From: Cupriavidus pauculus
Lineage (GTDB): Bacteria; Pseudomonadota; Gammaproteobacteria; Burkholderiales; Burkholderiaceae
DNA: 64,000 nt
Direction of reading: 5' to 3'
NCBI RefSeq assembly: GCF_022179805.1
Contig: NZ_BPUO01000001.1
Coordinates: forward strand, 1-64,000
A model generated the notes under the pieces. It was given only the letters and a program-made list of their open reading frames with translations, was not told where the DNA came from and did no database searches. Shown here in pieces: positions 25,481-34,242 of the stretch. The translations under genes and the position numbers were made by a program. Position 1 is the first letter of the stretch. The number at the start of each line of letters is the position of its first letter.

Positions 25481-26365
25481 CTAGGCCGAGATCGACTGGA
25501 TCAGAGCCCGAAACGCGGCGTCTGGTGCCGCCACTTCGTCCGCAAGTCCAAGGGCGACGCCTTCGGCGCCCAGGAACGTTGCGGCCTGGGTATCTCGAAC
25601 CGTGGCGGCTGAGATATTCCGGTTGCGGGCGACCGTTTCAACAAAGAGCTCGCCCATCGTGTTGATGTCCGCCTGAAAGCGCGCCAGCGCCTCGTCGGAC
25701 AGCGGGATTTCGGAATGACCATCCGCCTTTCGATCACCGTAGGTGATGAAAGTCACCTTGACGCCGGCTGCGGAAAGCGCCTTGGACAGGTCGACGTGTG
25801 CACAGATCACGCCGATGCTTCCCACCCCACCTGTTCGCGGCACGACGATTCGATCGGCGGCACTGGCAATCGCATAGCCGGCCGAGTAGGCCGACTCGTT
25901 CAGAATCGACCAGATCGGCTTTTGGCCACGCAAGCTGTGAATCGTGTCGACCAGATCAAAGCAGCCGGCGACTTCGCCGCCAGGGCTGTCAATGTCCAAG
26001 GCAATCGCCTTGACATCCGGGTCATCCAGCGCCATGAACAGGTTCTGACGGATACCGTCATAACCCGACATGCCGGAGTATGGCCGCAACGAACCAAGCT
26101 TCTGCACCAGCGTGCCCTGCACCGCAATCACAGCTACGCCGCAAACGTTGTCATAGCCATTCCGCGGCGTCCGGCCCGGTTCGGCAAACCCGTACTCATC
26201 GTCTTCCATCGCCATTGGGACGATGGTCGAGCCGTCCAGACGTACCATCTGGCTGACGCCCAGTCGGTCAGCCAGCGCCGCAATGACGATCTCGGCCTTG
26301 CGTGGATGGATAGCGACCGGCACGTTGAACATTTTTTGCGCCAGGCGCGGAAGCAGGTTGTTCAT
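25481..26365 (-). CDS. Prohead protease, S49 family (lambda gpC-like)
   Basis: 294 residues from the ATG at 26365, which overlaps the portal stop (ATGA). DSPGGEV (about 126-132) and SAYSAGYAIASAADRI with the likely nucleophile Ser161 are SppA/S49 hallmarks. It trims scaffold and portal during head maturation. Confidence 0.92.
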   Translation of the reverse strand: MNNLLPRLAQKMFNVPVAIHPRKAEIVIAALADRLGVSQMVRLDGSTIVPMAMEDDEYGFAEPGRTPRNGYDNVCGVAVIAVQGTLVQKLGSLRPYSGMSGYDGIRQNLFMALDDPDVKAIALDIDSPGGEVAGCFDLVDTIHSLRGQKPIWSILNESAYSAGYAIASAADRIVVPRTGGVGSIGVICAHVDLSKALSAAGVKVTFITYGDRKADGHSEIPLSDEALARFQADINTMGELFVETVARNRNISAATVRDTQAATFLGAEGVALGLADEVAAPDAAFRALIQSISA

Positions 26366-27999
26366 TCGGCTTTCGGCTCCTCGGACGGCTGTCCGGCCTT
26401 TGTTTCCCCGGTGCCCGCTGCCCATGTGGGAAGCGGAATGCCCAGATCCCTGAACTTCTTGATTTCAACTGCGCGACGATCGAGCACTTCGCGCCAATCG
26501 GCGCCAGCAAGATCGGCACACTCGTCTTCCAGCGTGGACAGTCCGGCGCCCATACCCAGTACGGCGCCCTCCTTCTCCTTTGTCGGGTCGACGTATCCCT
26601 TGCCTGGTCCCATCCACTTTGCCCGCGCAAATGCGGTACGGCATTCGGCGAACTCGGGGACCGGCCCATTTGGCATGGGCAGGTCATCGAGTTCAAACGA
26701 CTCTTCCACGAAGGCGCTGCCGATTGGCTGGGCAAATCCTCTGGCGAAATTGATCCGTCGGCGATGGAATGTCTTCCATGCCTCCAGCATCGCCGCACGG
26801 TACGACGAGTAGTTGACGTCGCTCCAGTTCTGGCTGATCTGCTGGGCGGATACTCCGGCGCCCGCCGCAACGTTGCGCAGCATCGCCGCCTCAAACGCCT
26901 GGAAGTTGGCGTTTGGCCGTGCTGCGGCCACCGTCTCGATGCTCTCCCCCGGATATAGCGACGTAAGCTGCGCTCCGCCTAGCCGGATGCGACGCTCCTT
27001 ATGGAACTCCGACCGGCCCTCCTGGTAGGCACCGAGCTTTCCGTCTCCCAACGCCTCCTCGACAAACTCCTGGTCAAAAGGGCTGGTGATGTAGGCCCCA
27101 AAGATCGCATTGATGATGGCCGCGTCCAGCTCTACACCGTCGTATTTGATCAGCATCTTGAGACGCTGCAATACGGGAGTCAGGATGCCAGCGCCGCCGC
27201 GGTGTTGGCCGGCCCGATCCGGCGTGAAGTTGTGCACGATCACCGGCCGGCCCCAGCTCGTCTCGCGCGGGATCAGATCCCAGCGCACGGAGTCGCCCGC
27301 GCTGAACCAATCACCCTGGTGCGCCCGGCGGATGTGGTAACCGACTGCAGCACCGTATTCATCGACCTCGACGCCTCCGCGCTGCGACTTCTGGTCGTAG
27401 CGAAGTTGGGGGTTCGACAGCCGGTCCGGGTCGACGAGCATGATCGTCGTCGCGTATCGCGCCCTACCGACACCCATGCGCTCCGGAAGCCAAAGCACCT
27501 GAGCGAGCGAGTCCCCATCCACGAGCTCGTGGCGGAATGCGACCGCCATCATCTCGGCGATCGTCATGTTGCGCTGCGCGTCGCAGTACAACCCAAGGTC
27601 TTCCGACCAGGATCGGTAGTGAGCTTCGAGCGCCTGGCCATACTCCTCGGCCCAGACGTGATCAAACCCCTTGTTCCCGCTGTAGGCGCGCAGCGCCTGA
27701 TAGTCCGGCTTGAACACGGGGTGGAAGTTTGCGCCCACCACGGTGTCCAAGGTCCGCGTTACCGCGGCCGATGCCCACCCGTCATTCCGAACGAGGTCAC
27801 GCACACGCGACACGATGCGGTCGCGGTACATGTTGAGCTCGCCATCAGGCGACCACAGGTATGGATTCCAGTCCGCAACATGATCGCCACGGATGTCGGC
27901 CGCATCGTACGGCGTGTGCGAGCCTCCCGTCAGCATCCGCGCCCGACTTGGCTGCAGCGGACTTCCGTCGGCGCCCACGATGGATACGGTGTTTTCCAT
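26362..27999 (-). CDS. Portal protein (lambda gpB family)
   Basis: 545 residues. NPYLWSPDGELNMYRDRIVSRVRDLVRNDGWA at the N-terminus (here RDRIVSRVRDLVRNDGWA), LSNPQLRYDQKSQRGGVEVD and NFTPDRAGQHRGGAG are typical lambda-type portal sequence. The dodecamer forms the DNA gate at one vertex. It overlaps gpW and protease genes by a few bases. Confidence 0.93.
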   Translation of the reverse strand: MENTVSIVGADGSPLQPSRARMLTGGSHTPYDAADIRGDHVADWNPYLWSPDGELNMYRDRIVSRVRDLVRNDGWASAAVTRTLDTVVGANFHPVFKPDYQALRAYSGNKGFDHVWAEEYGQALEAHYRSWSEDLGLYCDAQRNMTIAEMMAVAFRHELVDGDSLAQVLWLPERMGVGRARYATTIMLVDPDRLSNPQLRYDQKSQRGGVEVDEYGAAVGYHIRRAHQGDWFSAGDSVRWDLIPRETSWGRPVIVHNFTPDRAGQHRGGAGILTPVLQRLKMLIKYDGVELDAAIINAIFGAYITSPFDQEFVEEALGDGKLGAYQEGRSEFHKERRIRLGGAQLTSLYPGESIETVAAARPNANFQAFEAAMLRNVAAGAGVSAQQISQNWSDVNYSSYRAAMLEAWKTFHRRRINFARGFAQPIGSAFVEESFELDDLPMPNGPVPEFAECRTAFARAKWMGPGKGYVDPTKEKEGAVLGMGAGLSTLEDECADLAGADWREVLDRRAVEIKKFRDLGIPLPTWAAGTGETKAGQPSEEPKAE

Positions 28000-28262
28000 T
28001 ATCGGTACACGAAACCAATGCGGCGACGGGCACGCGGAATGATGCCGAGCTGCTGTTGTAGTTGGCGGATCAACGCGGTCAGGGCACCAATGTCCGCCTG
28101 CTGATAGGTAACGGTTTTCGCCCCGTCCCCCTGCGTGTAGCTAAAGGAGACACCCTTTGAGCCAGTCTGCAACGCGATCAAAGCCGCTTGGGCGTCGGAA
28201 AGCGCCTTCTGTAAGGCAGCCTGCGACATCCCGGCAAAGATCGAGGTCGTGGGGTCAAACAT
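27999..28262 (-). CDS. gpW-family head-tail joining protein
   Basis: 87 residues. FAGMSQAALQKALSDAQAAL and SFSYTQGDGAKTVTYQQAD fit gpW. It lies between terminase and portal as in lambda, plugs the portal and allows tail joining. Confidence 0.88.
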   Translation of the reverse strand: MFDPTTSIFAGMSQAALQKALSDAQAALIALQTGSKGVSFSYTQGDGAKTVTYQQADIGALTALIRQLQQQLGIIPRARRRIGFVYR

Positions 28263-28297
28263 TCCGTCTCCAGTGAAATTCCAGCGAGCCCGCGCAT

Positions 28298-30298
28298 TTA
28301 CGCAAGTCGGCTTACTCTCGACTTAGCCACAGGCTCCGCCACGATGACCCGCGGCATCCGCTCGACGACGGTTGGCGGCCGCACATCGATCGACACGTCT
28401 TCCGCAACCCGCGCCGGCTCTGCCAAGGTCATTGCATCGGGGAGCACGGTGGCCGCCGCTTCGTCTGCGCGCTGGTTCAGCTTCAGACCAAGATGGAACA
28501 AACCGCATAACGCGCCGTAGGCATAGACCCGGCAATCCAGAGCCTCATTCGCACGCCCGTTCGGCAGATCCCAGACCCGATACCGCTGGCCGTTCGCCAC
28601 CTTCACGATTACACGCTCGGACGTGAGCTGCGCAAAGTAGTTGATGTCTCGATCAACCGGGAAGTGCATGTAGCCCGGGCCGGGTTCATCGATGTGCAGC
28701 CGGTTCCGGATCGTGTCTTTCGCAGCATTCACACCGAGAATCACAGGGCGGAAGGATGCCTTCGTCCGCCGGCTGGGCTTCTTCGTCGGCCACACCGGAT
28801 TGCGCTTCCCACGAACTGCCGACTCCCCCTTGATCGCCCAAACCCGGCGGCCAAGCCGCTCCTTACAAAATTCGTAGACCTTCTGGGTGTGGTGTCCGCC
28901 GGAGTCCATGCAAGTCGCCATCGCCTCGAACCCGCGTCCATCAGCGCGGTACCAGATCCGCTTAAGGAAGGCATCCAAACGCTCCCAGGGCTCTGGGGTC
29001 TCAAGATCTCCCTCGATCACCTCATGTGCGATCGACCAGCTTTCCTCGTTCCGCCCCCATCCAACCACTTCGCATTCGAAGCGATCGTCCTGGGTGTCCA
29101 CCCCGACCGTTACAACGGCGACGCCGTCTTGCACCTCGGCAGGCCAGACCTCGCATCGGGCTACAAGCTTGTCTTCCTTCAGCGCCCGGTCGCCCCGGTC
29201 CTCATAGGTCTCGCCGAGCACCAGGTTAATGAACGTCTGCCGCGCAAGCGGGTCGTCCTTCACGTCCAGCCATTCCGCCACCAGGTTGCGCCAGGAGGCA
29301 TTCGGAAACAGGCTGTAGCCGGCCCAGATATGGAAGCCGGCATGCCCCGCAAATGGCCTTGTTGCTCGCCACTCGCCGCGCGCCACCATCTCCGGCTTGT
29401 CCACGTCGTGGATGACGCAGCCGTTGTGGCGGCAGACGTAGTACACCGTGTCGGGCAGCCCGGTACCGTGCTCGTCCTTGTCCCACTTGAAGCCGTAGGC
29501 CGTGTCCGGGCCTCCCCACTCGAGCACCTGCATCTCGCCGCAATGCGGACACGGCACGTGGTAGCGCCGCTGATCGCTGTTGGCGTAGCTTTTCTCGATC
29601 CGACTGAAACCCTTCACCGTCGGCGTGCTGCCAAGGATGATCTTGCGGTTCCAGAACGACTCGGTCCGCTTGATCCCCAGCTTGATCTGGTCGCCTTCCT
29701 TGCCAGCACCCTGCACGGGGTAGCCGTCCACCTCGTCAAACGCGACGATGCGTGCCGTGATCCGGCGAAAGCCGCCAGGGCTATTCGCACCCACGAACGA
29801 GATGGACGAGCCATTTCGGAAGACCCGCTTCAGGATCTTCTGCTTCGAATCCTTCTTCTTCAGGTCGCCAACGATCTCCGCGATGGCGGGGGTGTCCCGC
29901 AGCATCGGCTCGATTTCTGTCGTGCTGTAGTCCTCCGCATCCTCCACGCGGGGCTGGACCACAAGCATCGGTGACGGGTCCTGGTGGATGAAGTATCCCG
30001 CGACGTGGTCGAGGATCTTCGTGTAGCCCACCCGGGCCGACTTCTGGACCGTGATCATCTCCACGGTCGGGTCCGTCACCGCGTCCATGATCCCGTTCTG
30101 ATACGGGAACGCACGGAAGCGGCCGGTCTGCGCGCTCGTCTCGCGCGACAGCACCGCGTACTTATCCGCCCATTGGCTAAGGGTCAGCTTGGGCGGAGGC
30201 TGAATGTTTCGCCTGCGCGCTACCAGTAACTCCTGCTGTAGCGCTGCGTACCCGGTGGCGTACCGCCGCGCGTCAGGCGGGGCGTACGACTCCATCAC
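28298..30298 (-). CDS. Terminase large subunit (lambda gpA family)
   Basis: 666 residues. A Walker A-like QKSARVGYTK (about 85-94), Walker B IVAFDEVD (184-191) and the zinc-ribbon-like CPHCGEMQ match gpA. The N-terminal ATPase drives packaging and the C-terminal nuclease cuts cos. GTG at 30298 or ATG at 30295 starts the gene inside the small-subunit gene. Confidence 0.93.
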   Translation of the reverse strand: MMESYAPPDARRYATGYAALQQELLVARRRNIQPPPKLTLSQWADKYAVLSRETSAQTGRFRAFPYQNGIMDAVTDPTVEMITVQKSARVGYTKILDHVAGYFIHQDPSPMLVVQPRVEDAEDYSTTEIEPMLRDTPAIAEIVGDLKKKDSKQKILKRVFRNGSSISFVGANSPGGFRRITARIVAFDEVDGYPVQGAGKEGDQIKLGIKRTESFWNRKIILGSTPTVKGFSRIEKSYANSDQRRYHVPCPHCGEMQVLEWGGPDTAYGFKWDKDEHGTGLPDTVYYVCRHNGCVIHDVDKPEMVARGEWRATRPFAGHAGFHIWAGYSLFPNASWRNLVAEWLDVKDDPLARQTFINLVLGETYEDRGDRALKEDKLVARCEVWPAEVQDGVAVVTVGVDTQDDRFECEVVGWGRNEESWSIAHEVIEGDLETPEPWERLDAFLKRIWYRADGRGFEAMATCMDSGGHHTQKVYEFCKERLGRRVWAIKGESAVRGKRNPVWPTKKPSRRTKASFRPVILGVNAAKDTIRNRLHIDEPGPGYMHFPVDRDINYFAQLTSERVIVKVANGQRYRVWDLPNGRANEALDCRVYAYGALCGLFHLGLKLNQRADEAAATVLPDAMTLAEPARVAEDVSIDVRPPTVVERMPRVIVAEPVAKSRVSRLA

Positions 30299-30863
30299 GT
30301 GTCAGTTCCTCGAGCGCGTCAACAATGAGTTCTTGCAGTGCATCCTGAATCTCGATGACCGTCTTCAGCCGATGGATTCGCGGGGAATGCTCTGCCGGGA
30401 TCGCCAGCAGCCGGGTCCGGACCTTGGCGTACTCATCACCGACAGCCTTGGCCACATCGGCAACCGCGACCACCAAGCCGGCCTCCTGGTCATACTGGAG
30501 CTGTGCCTGGAGCGCCAGGTAGTTCTCCTTCATGCAGCGGGCCTGGTCGTAATCCATCTCGGCGCCGGTCGCGATCAGGATGCGCTCCGCCGCCCGGCTC
30601 GGCGTCTCGCCGCTGCGAACTGTTACCTCGGAATCAGGTGGGGTAACAGCCTTACGCTTGCGCGCCGAGCTGTTACCCCCCGTACCTTGGGTAACAGTTT
30701 GGGTAACAGGTGCAACCCCGTCACGGCGGTATTTTTTGAGGTTCGCATTCGATGCCTCGACGTCGACCTCATCGCCCGCAAACACAAGCCAGCCGCGCTC
30801 CTTCCACTTTGTCACCGTCTTCCGGCTGACGTTGTGGAGTGCTGCGAACTCGCTCTGCTTCAT
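30273..30863 (-). CDS. Terminase small subunit (Nu1-like)
   Basis: 196 residues. The N-terminal winged HTH (MKQSEFAALHNVSRKTVTKW) recognises the packaging site. A low-complexity linker with the repeat VTQTVTQGTGG separates it from a helical oligomerisation and gpA-binding part. The linker codons carry five of the seven CTGTTACC motifs discussed as cosB. Confidence 0.88.
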   Translation of the reverse strand: MKQSEFAALHNVSRKTVTKWKERGWLVFAGDEVDVEASNANLKKYRRDGVAPVTQTVTQGTGGNSSARKRKAVTPPDSEVTVRSGETPSRAAERILIATGAEMDYDQARCMKENYLALQAQLQYDQEAGLVVAVADVAKAVGDEYAKVRTRLLAIPAEHSPRIHRLKTVIEIQDALQELIVDALEELTRDGVVRPA

Positions 30864-30884
30864 GGCGATCTGTTACCTGTTACC
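30620..30884. promoter_or_regulatory. Probable cosB: seven copies of CTGTTACC
   Basis: CTGTTACC (either strand) occurs at 30620, 30642, 30670, 30690, 30702, 30870 and 30877. The last two overlap in tandem just before the small terminase start, and three copies extend to CTGTTACCCAA. Seven copies in 265 bp is far above chance (about 0.01 expected). Lambda has repeated R sites bound by Nu1 in the same location. The nicking site cosN should lie in 30885-30978 but could not be pinpointed. Confidence 0.7.
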
Positions 30885-30978
30885 CAAATTTGAAAAGTCT
30901 GTAGCTAGACGAAAGTCGCGGTGCGCAGTGCCCGTGATGCAGAGCCCCTCAGAAGGGACCCGTGGTATACATGCAACA

Positions 30979-31668
30979 TCATCGACGAGCCGTCGCCATA
31001 GCCTGTGCCAGGGCCTTCTCGAGCTCGGGCCGGAAGTGCTTCGCGACCACCTGGGCGGCCACGGAACGGTAATTCAGCTGCTGCTTGACTGGCATCGCAT
31101 CGCCGAATCGCATCAGCAGCTTGAGCTTGCCAGTCGTGTTCGCGCCCTTCGCGGCCCTGGTGACTTTGGCTTTGCCCTTGCCCCTTTTGACCTTTGCAGC
31201 AACCGGACGCTGCCACAAACCACTGATCGTCTCACCGGTCTTGGTCGTGATCGAACCCACAAATGTATCGGCGCGTCCACGCATGGAAGCCAGCTTCCCA
31301 GCAGAGAAGTTGCCGTACTTGTTCAGTAGCGACTTGTCCTTCGGGTTCAGCCAGGTGCGCCCACTGCCAATAAGCTTGTGCGTTCCGCCCTTTTCGAAGG
31401 GCAACAGATAGGCAGCAGCGATGTCCTTAACGTAGAGAACGCCAGTCAAGCTGCGCTTGTCCGCGCGCTTGATCGCTACAGAACTCAAGGTGAACGGCGT
31501 CGGCCGGTCGAGCACCTTACGCATGTTTTCGCGCTCGGCTTCTTGCGCCCGCTTCAGAGTGGCATTGATTGCCGTCGACACCGCGAAAGGCACCTGTTTC
31601 CGGGCAAAGTTGTCCAATGCGCGCTGCAACGCTTTCACGTCAGCACGAACTGAGATGTCAATAGCCAC
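30979..31668 (-). CDS. Phage structural protein, gpZ/gp10-like
   Basis: 229 residues with a GTG start. The opening pattern ALQRALDNFARKQVPFAVSTAINATLKRA resembles the helical N-terminus of minor tail protein Z/HK97 gp10 proteins. The C-terminal half is basic. It lies upstream of the terminase genes, an unusual place for a tail completion gene. There is no clear ribosome site. Confidence 0.55.
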   Translation of the reverse strand: MAIDISVRADVKALQRALDNFARKQVPFAVSTAINATLKRAQEAERENMRKVLDRPTPFTLSSVAIKRADKRSLTGVLYVKDIAAAYLLPFEKGGTHKLIGSGRTWLNPKDKSLLNKYGNFSAGKLASMRGRADTFVGSITTKTGETISGLWQRPVAAKVKRGKGKAKVTRAAKGANTTGKLKLLMRFGDAMPVKQQLNYRSVAAQVVAKHFRPELEKALAQAMATARR

Positions 31669-31758
31669 GGAAACGGAAAAAGAAACGGGTACGGAAGGTA
31701 GCGGCCTACCGTACCCAAACCCGGGCGAGAGACCAGGGAGGAGACAACCAGGAAGAAA

Positions 31759-32028
31759 TCAGATGGACGAGCACAGGCGCCAGCGCGCCGTTACGGTCGG
31801 ACGACCGCGCTTGGTTGCACGCAGGCGGAAGGTCTCGGAAGCATTCAGGCCGCAAACCCGGGGCAGCCCCAGCAATGCCAGGTGCGCATTCGTCGCCGGC
31901 AGCCGCTCCCGAACCCAGCGGCACAGTCCCTCGAAGGCCTTACGGAACGACGCCGCGAGAACCACCGCGAGACGCACGAATGCGTCGACCAGCTTCCGGA
32001 AATCCGACTTGAAGGCGAGGATGTTCAT
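31759..32028 (-). CDS. Small basic phage protein
   Basis: 89 residues from the ATG at 32028 behind GGAG. MNILAFKSDFRKLVDAFVRL begins an amphipathic helix; the C-terminus is Arg-rich. It lies just after the terminator at 32045-32084. No family recognised. Confidence 0.5.
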   Translation of the reverse strand: MNILAFKSDFRKLVDAFVRLAVVLAASFRKAFEGLCRWVRERLPATNAHLALLGLPRVCGLNASETFRLRATKRGRPTVTARWRLCSSI

Positions 32029-32044
32029 GAGCAACTCCGCAAAG

Positions 32045-32084
32045 GGAAAACGAAAAAGCCCGCGCGGCGAACCGGGCGGGCTTT
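32045..32084 (-). terminator. Rho-independent terminator at the end of the left early operon
   Basis: Minus-strand stem AAAGCCCGC/GCGGGCTTT followed by TTCGTTTTCCC. It lies 118 bp after the last early gene (32202) and before the terminase-side genes. It is a sensible place for a Q-type antiterminator to act. Confidence 0.75.
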
Positions 32085-32201
32085 GGGCCCATCGCTTTCC
32101 GTTCAGAGACACGCATCCCTCCTAAAGGATGCTATGTCTCGGTCTGAACCGGTAACGCCGCGATGGGCAATCAGTAATCTGTGGCGAAGGATAAGACACC
32201 T

Positions 32202-32606
32202 TCAGCCAATTTTCAAGCCCTCCTTTTGTCCCGCGGCGGCTCGCTGAGAGGCAGCAGCCCAGCCAGTTTGGTACATCTTCAGCGCGAACGTCATGAAGTC
32301 CATCGTCTGCTGCCCCCATTCGAGGGGCCTGGACATCCCGGCGCAGCAGTCGCGCATGAAGGCTGCTTGCACCTCGGGCGACGCCAGGCGGTTCCAGTCG
32401 TCTACCCATTTGCCGTCGGCCGGCTTGAGGTCGGCGCGGCCCAGCGCGGCCCGGGACTCCATCCAGGTGGCGGTGCGGCGGTGCTGGTTCCACAGTGCAG
32501 CGATCTGCGCCGCGAAGTAGGTGCCGCGCAGCCCATGCTGCTTGAGGTTGCGGCCGGCATGCTGGCGCTCGAATTCGGCCCGCAGTTGTGCTTCGGTCAC
32601 CGTCAT
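32202..32606 (-). CDS. Hypothetical phage protein
   Basis: 134 residues, helical, with several Trp (ALWNQHRRTATWMES, WVDDWNRL). It overlaps the next upstream gene by 4 bp, so it is the last member of the overlapping early operon. Function unknown. Confidence 0.7.
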   Translation of the reverse strand: MTVTEAQLRAEFERQHAGRNLKQHGLRGTYFAAQIAALWNQHRRTATWMESRAALGRADLKPADGKWVDDWNRLASPEVQAAFMRDCCAGMSRPLEWGQQTMDFMTFALKMYQTGWAAASQRAAAGQKEGLKIG

Positions 32607-33358
32607 GCCTTCTGCTCCCCGCTGCGCTTCATTGCGTCGTCAATCACCGCGCGGCAGGACTTCACGCCACGGGCCTTGCTGTCGTTCAGGTCAATGGCTG
32701 CGCAATGGCCACGCCCACCAGGCCCACTCATCAGTCGGACGATGTTCGGGCTCAGGATCAATTGCCAGCCGTAGTCGGTGCCGTAGTGCCGGTTCAGGCC
32801 GGCGTTTAGGCGGTCCAGGTAGTCCAGCCGCTCAGCATCAGCCCGCCAGGCATCACGTTGGTAGCGCATGCCGTCCACCTCTCGCTGCGCCTCCTCCAGA
32901 CGGTCGGTCTCCTCGTAGAGTTTCCGCACCTGGTATTCCAGGTCGCGGCCCAAGTCCGTCTTGGACCCGCAACCAGTGCGATCGCCCTCGGCCATGCAAT
33001 TCAGCACATACTCCACCTCGGCAATCTCGCGCATCCTTTCGCGCAGCCTGCCCGCCTGAACCTTGAGAGACCGGGCAAGCGCAGTCGTCGGGGTGGCGTC
33101 GGCCTCCTCATCAGCTGCCATGAGCTCGATGATCTCCGTGATCTCCTCGACCTCACGCTGGCTGGCGCTCTCCAGTTCGATCACTCGGAGGTTGGCGGCG
33201 CCGAGGCGGTCTGTCTGCTCACGCAGAAGCATGCTGCGAAGCTCCGCTCGGCGCTCTAGGTCACGCGCGTACGCCAGCAGCGCCATCCAGTCCTCGGGGC
33301 GGACCACCCTGCCAAGGTTGGCACGCTCCAATGCGTCCAAATCCAGCTTCTCTTTCAC
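32603..33358 (-). CDS. Coiled-coil phage protein
   Basis: 251 residues from the GTG at 33358, which overlaps the upstream stop (GTGA). Residues 25-170 are strongly charged heptad-like helix (LREQTDRLGAANLRVIELES, VRKLYEETDRLEEAQREVDG). The C-terminal 60 residues are compact (YGTDYGWQLILSPNIVRLM). Function unknown. Confidence 0.7.
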   Translation of the reverse strand: MKEKLDLDALERANLGRVVRPEDWMALLAYARDLERRAELRSMLLREQTDRLGAANLRVIELESASQREVEEITEIIELMAADEEADATPTTALARSLKVQAGRLRERMREIAEVEYVLNCMAEGDRTGCGSKTDLGRDLEYQVRKLYEETDRLEEAQREVDGMRYQRDAWRADAERLDYLDRLNAGLNRHYGTDYGWQLILSPNIVRLMSGPGGRGHCAAIDLNDSKARGVKSCRAVIDDAMKRSGEQKA

Positions 33359-33576
33359 AGGTCGTCCTCGCTGACTGCCGTGGTGTAATGCGGCCTGTAG
33401 CCGCCTTGCACATAAAACATCTCGCCACACAGGACGGCGGGGCAAACTGCTTCGGCTTGCCCCTCGTCTGACGCCAGCGCCCAAAGATCGCCCGGGCTGT
33501 CGTTCATATCGTTGGCATCAAACTCATGGCCGCAGTGGGGACACACGGGCATCAGCGTCTGATAGGTGTCAGCCAT
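33355..33576 (-). CDS. Small zinc-ribbon-like protein
   Basis: 73 residues from the ATG at 33576 behind AGGAG. CPHCGHEFD and CPAVLCGEMF supply two Cys pairs for a probable zinc site. The early position suggests a nucleic-acid or protein-binding accessory role; not established. Confidence 0.72.
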   Translation of the reverse strand: MADTYQTLMPVCPHCGHEFDANDMNDSPGDLWALASDEGQAEAVCPAVLCGEMFYVQGGYRPHYTTAVSEDDL

Positions 33577-34033
33577 TGTTCTCTCCTTCCTGTGGTTGCT
33601 CACGCGACAGTGCGGGCAGTCCATCTACATACGAATCCCACCCCTCGCGCGGGGTGTCGATGAGGCCTGAAAGCTGCCAACGAGTCGCCGTTGCCTTGGT
33701 CGCACGCCAACGTGCCGCGTCGACAGCATCCCTCATGGCGCGCCCGGCCCAGTTGTGGCGACCGCGTACCAGGCACGGGATGCACTCCTTCGGGCAGCCC
33801 ACCTCCAGGTAGTGGTCTGGCTTACCAGCCTCAGGGTGCGGGTTCACGCTCAGTGGCAGCCCGCATTTGTGGCAGCAGCCCGGCTTCAGCCCGCAAACTT
33901 CCTCGGCGTCCGGGGCCCACCCAAGCAACTCCCGGATGTGACTTTCGATGATGTCGCAATCTACCTTTCGTGCATCGCCCAACAGCGCGCGGCAGATCTT
34001 TTCCGCCGCTTCCGAAACGGGGGCTTGGCTCAT
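33569..34033 (-). CDS. Cys-rich hypothetical phage protein
   Basis: 154 residues from the ATG at 34033 (GGAG upstream). CCHKCGLPL and CPKECIPCLVRG look like zinc ligands. The C-terminus (YVDGLPALSREQPQEG) overlaps the next gene by 8 bp. Function unknown. Confidence 0.7.
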   Translation of the reverse strand: MSQAPVSEAAEKICRALLGDARKVDCDIIESHIRELLGWAPDAEEVCGLKPGCCHKCGLPLSVNPHPEAGKPDHYLEVGCPKECIPCLVRGRHNWAGRAMRDAVDAARWRATKATATRWQLSGLIDTPREGWDSYVDGLPALSREQPQEGENNG

Positions 34034-34242
34034 CGCGGTCTCCTGTAAGGATTGGGGTTGGGTATGAATGGCTTCCCATCGAGGATCGCCCGCCTGTGCC
34101 TGTCGCTCTCGGCTCGATCCCACCGTTGTTCGTTGCGCTGGCGCTCCCGCTGCGTACTGATGCCACACCACACCATGAAAACCAGCAACGGCGCCACCAG
34201 GCACGCGAGCACAATCTCCGCCGCAATTCCGGAATCCGTCAT
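34030..34242 (-). CDS. Small membrane protein
   Basis: 70 residues from the ATG at 34242 behind GGAGG. One membrane span (IAAEIVLACLVAPLLVFMVWCG) and a basic cytoplasmic tail. It overlaps both neighbours by 4 bp. Confidence 0.7.
   Translation of the reverse strand: MTDSGIAAEIVLACLVAPLLVFMVWCGISTQRERQRNEQRWDRAESDRHRRAILDGKPFIPNPNPYRRPR

Noticed and set aside
28664..29974. 436-codon plus-strand frame opposite the large terminase
   Set aside because: Antisense shadow of a clearly conserved terminase; no recognisable domain.
32095..32201. Possible tRNA-like gene near 32130-32170
   Set aside because: Some tRNA-like words but no acceptor stem or complete cloverleaf could be formed.
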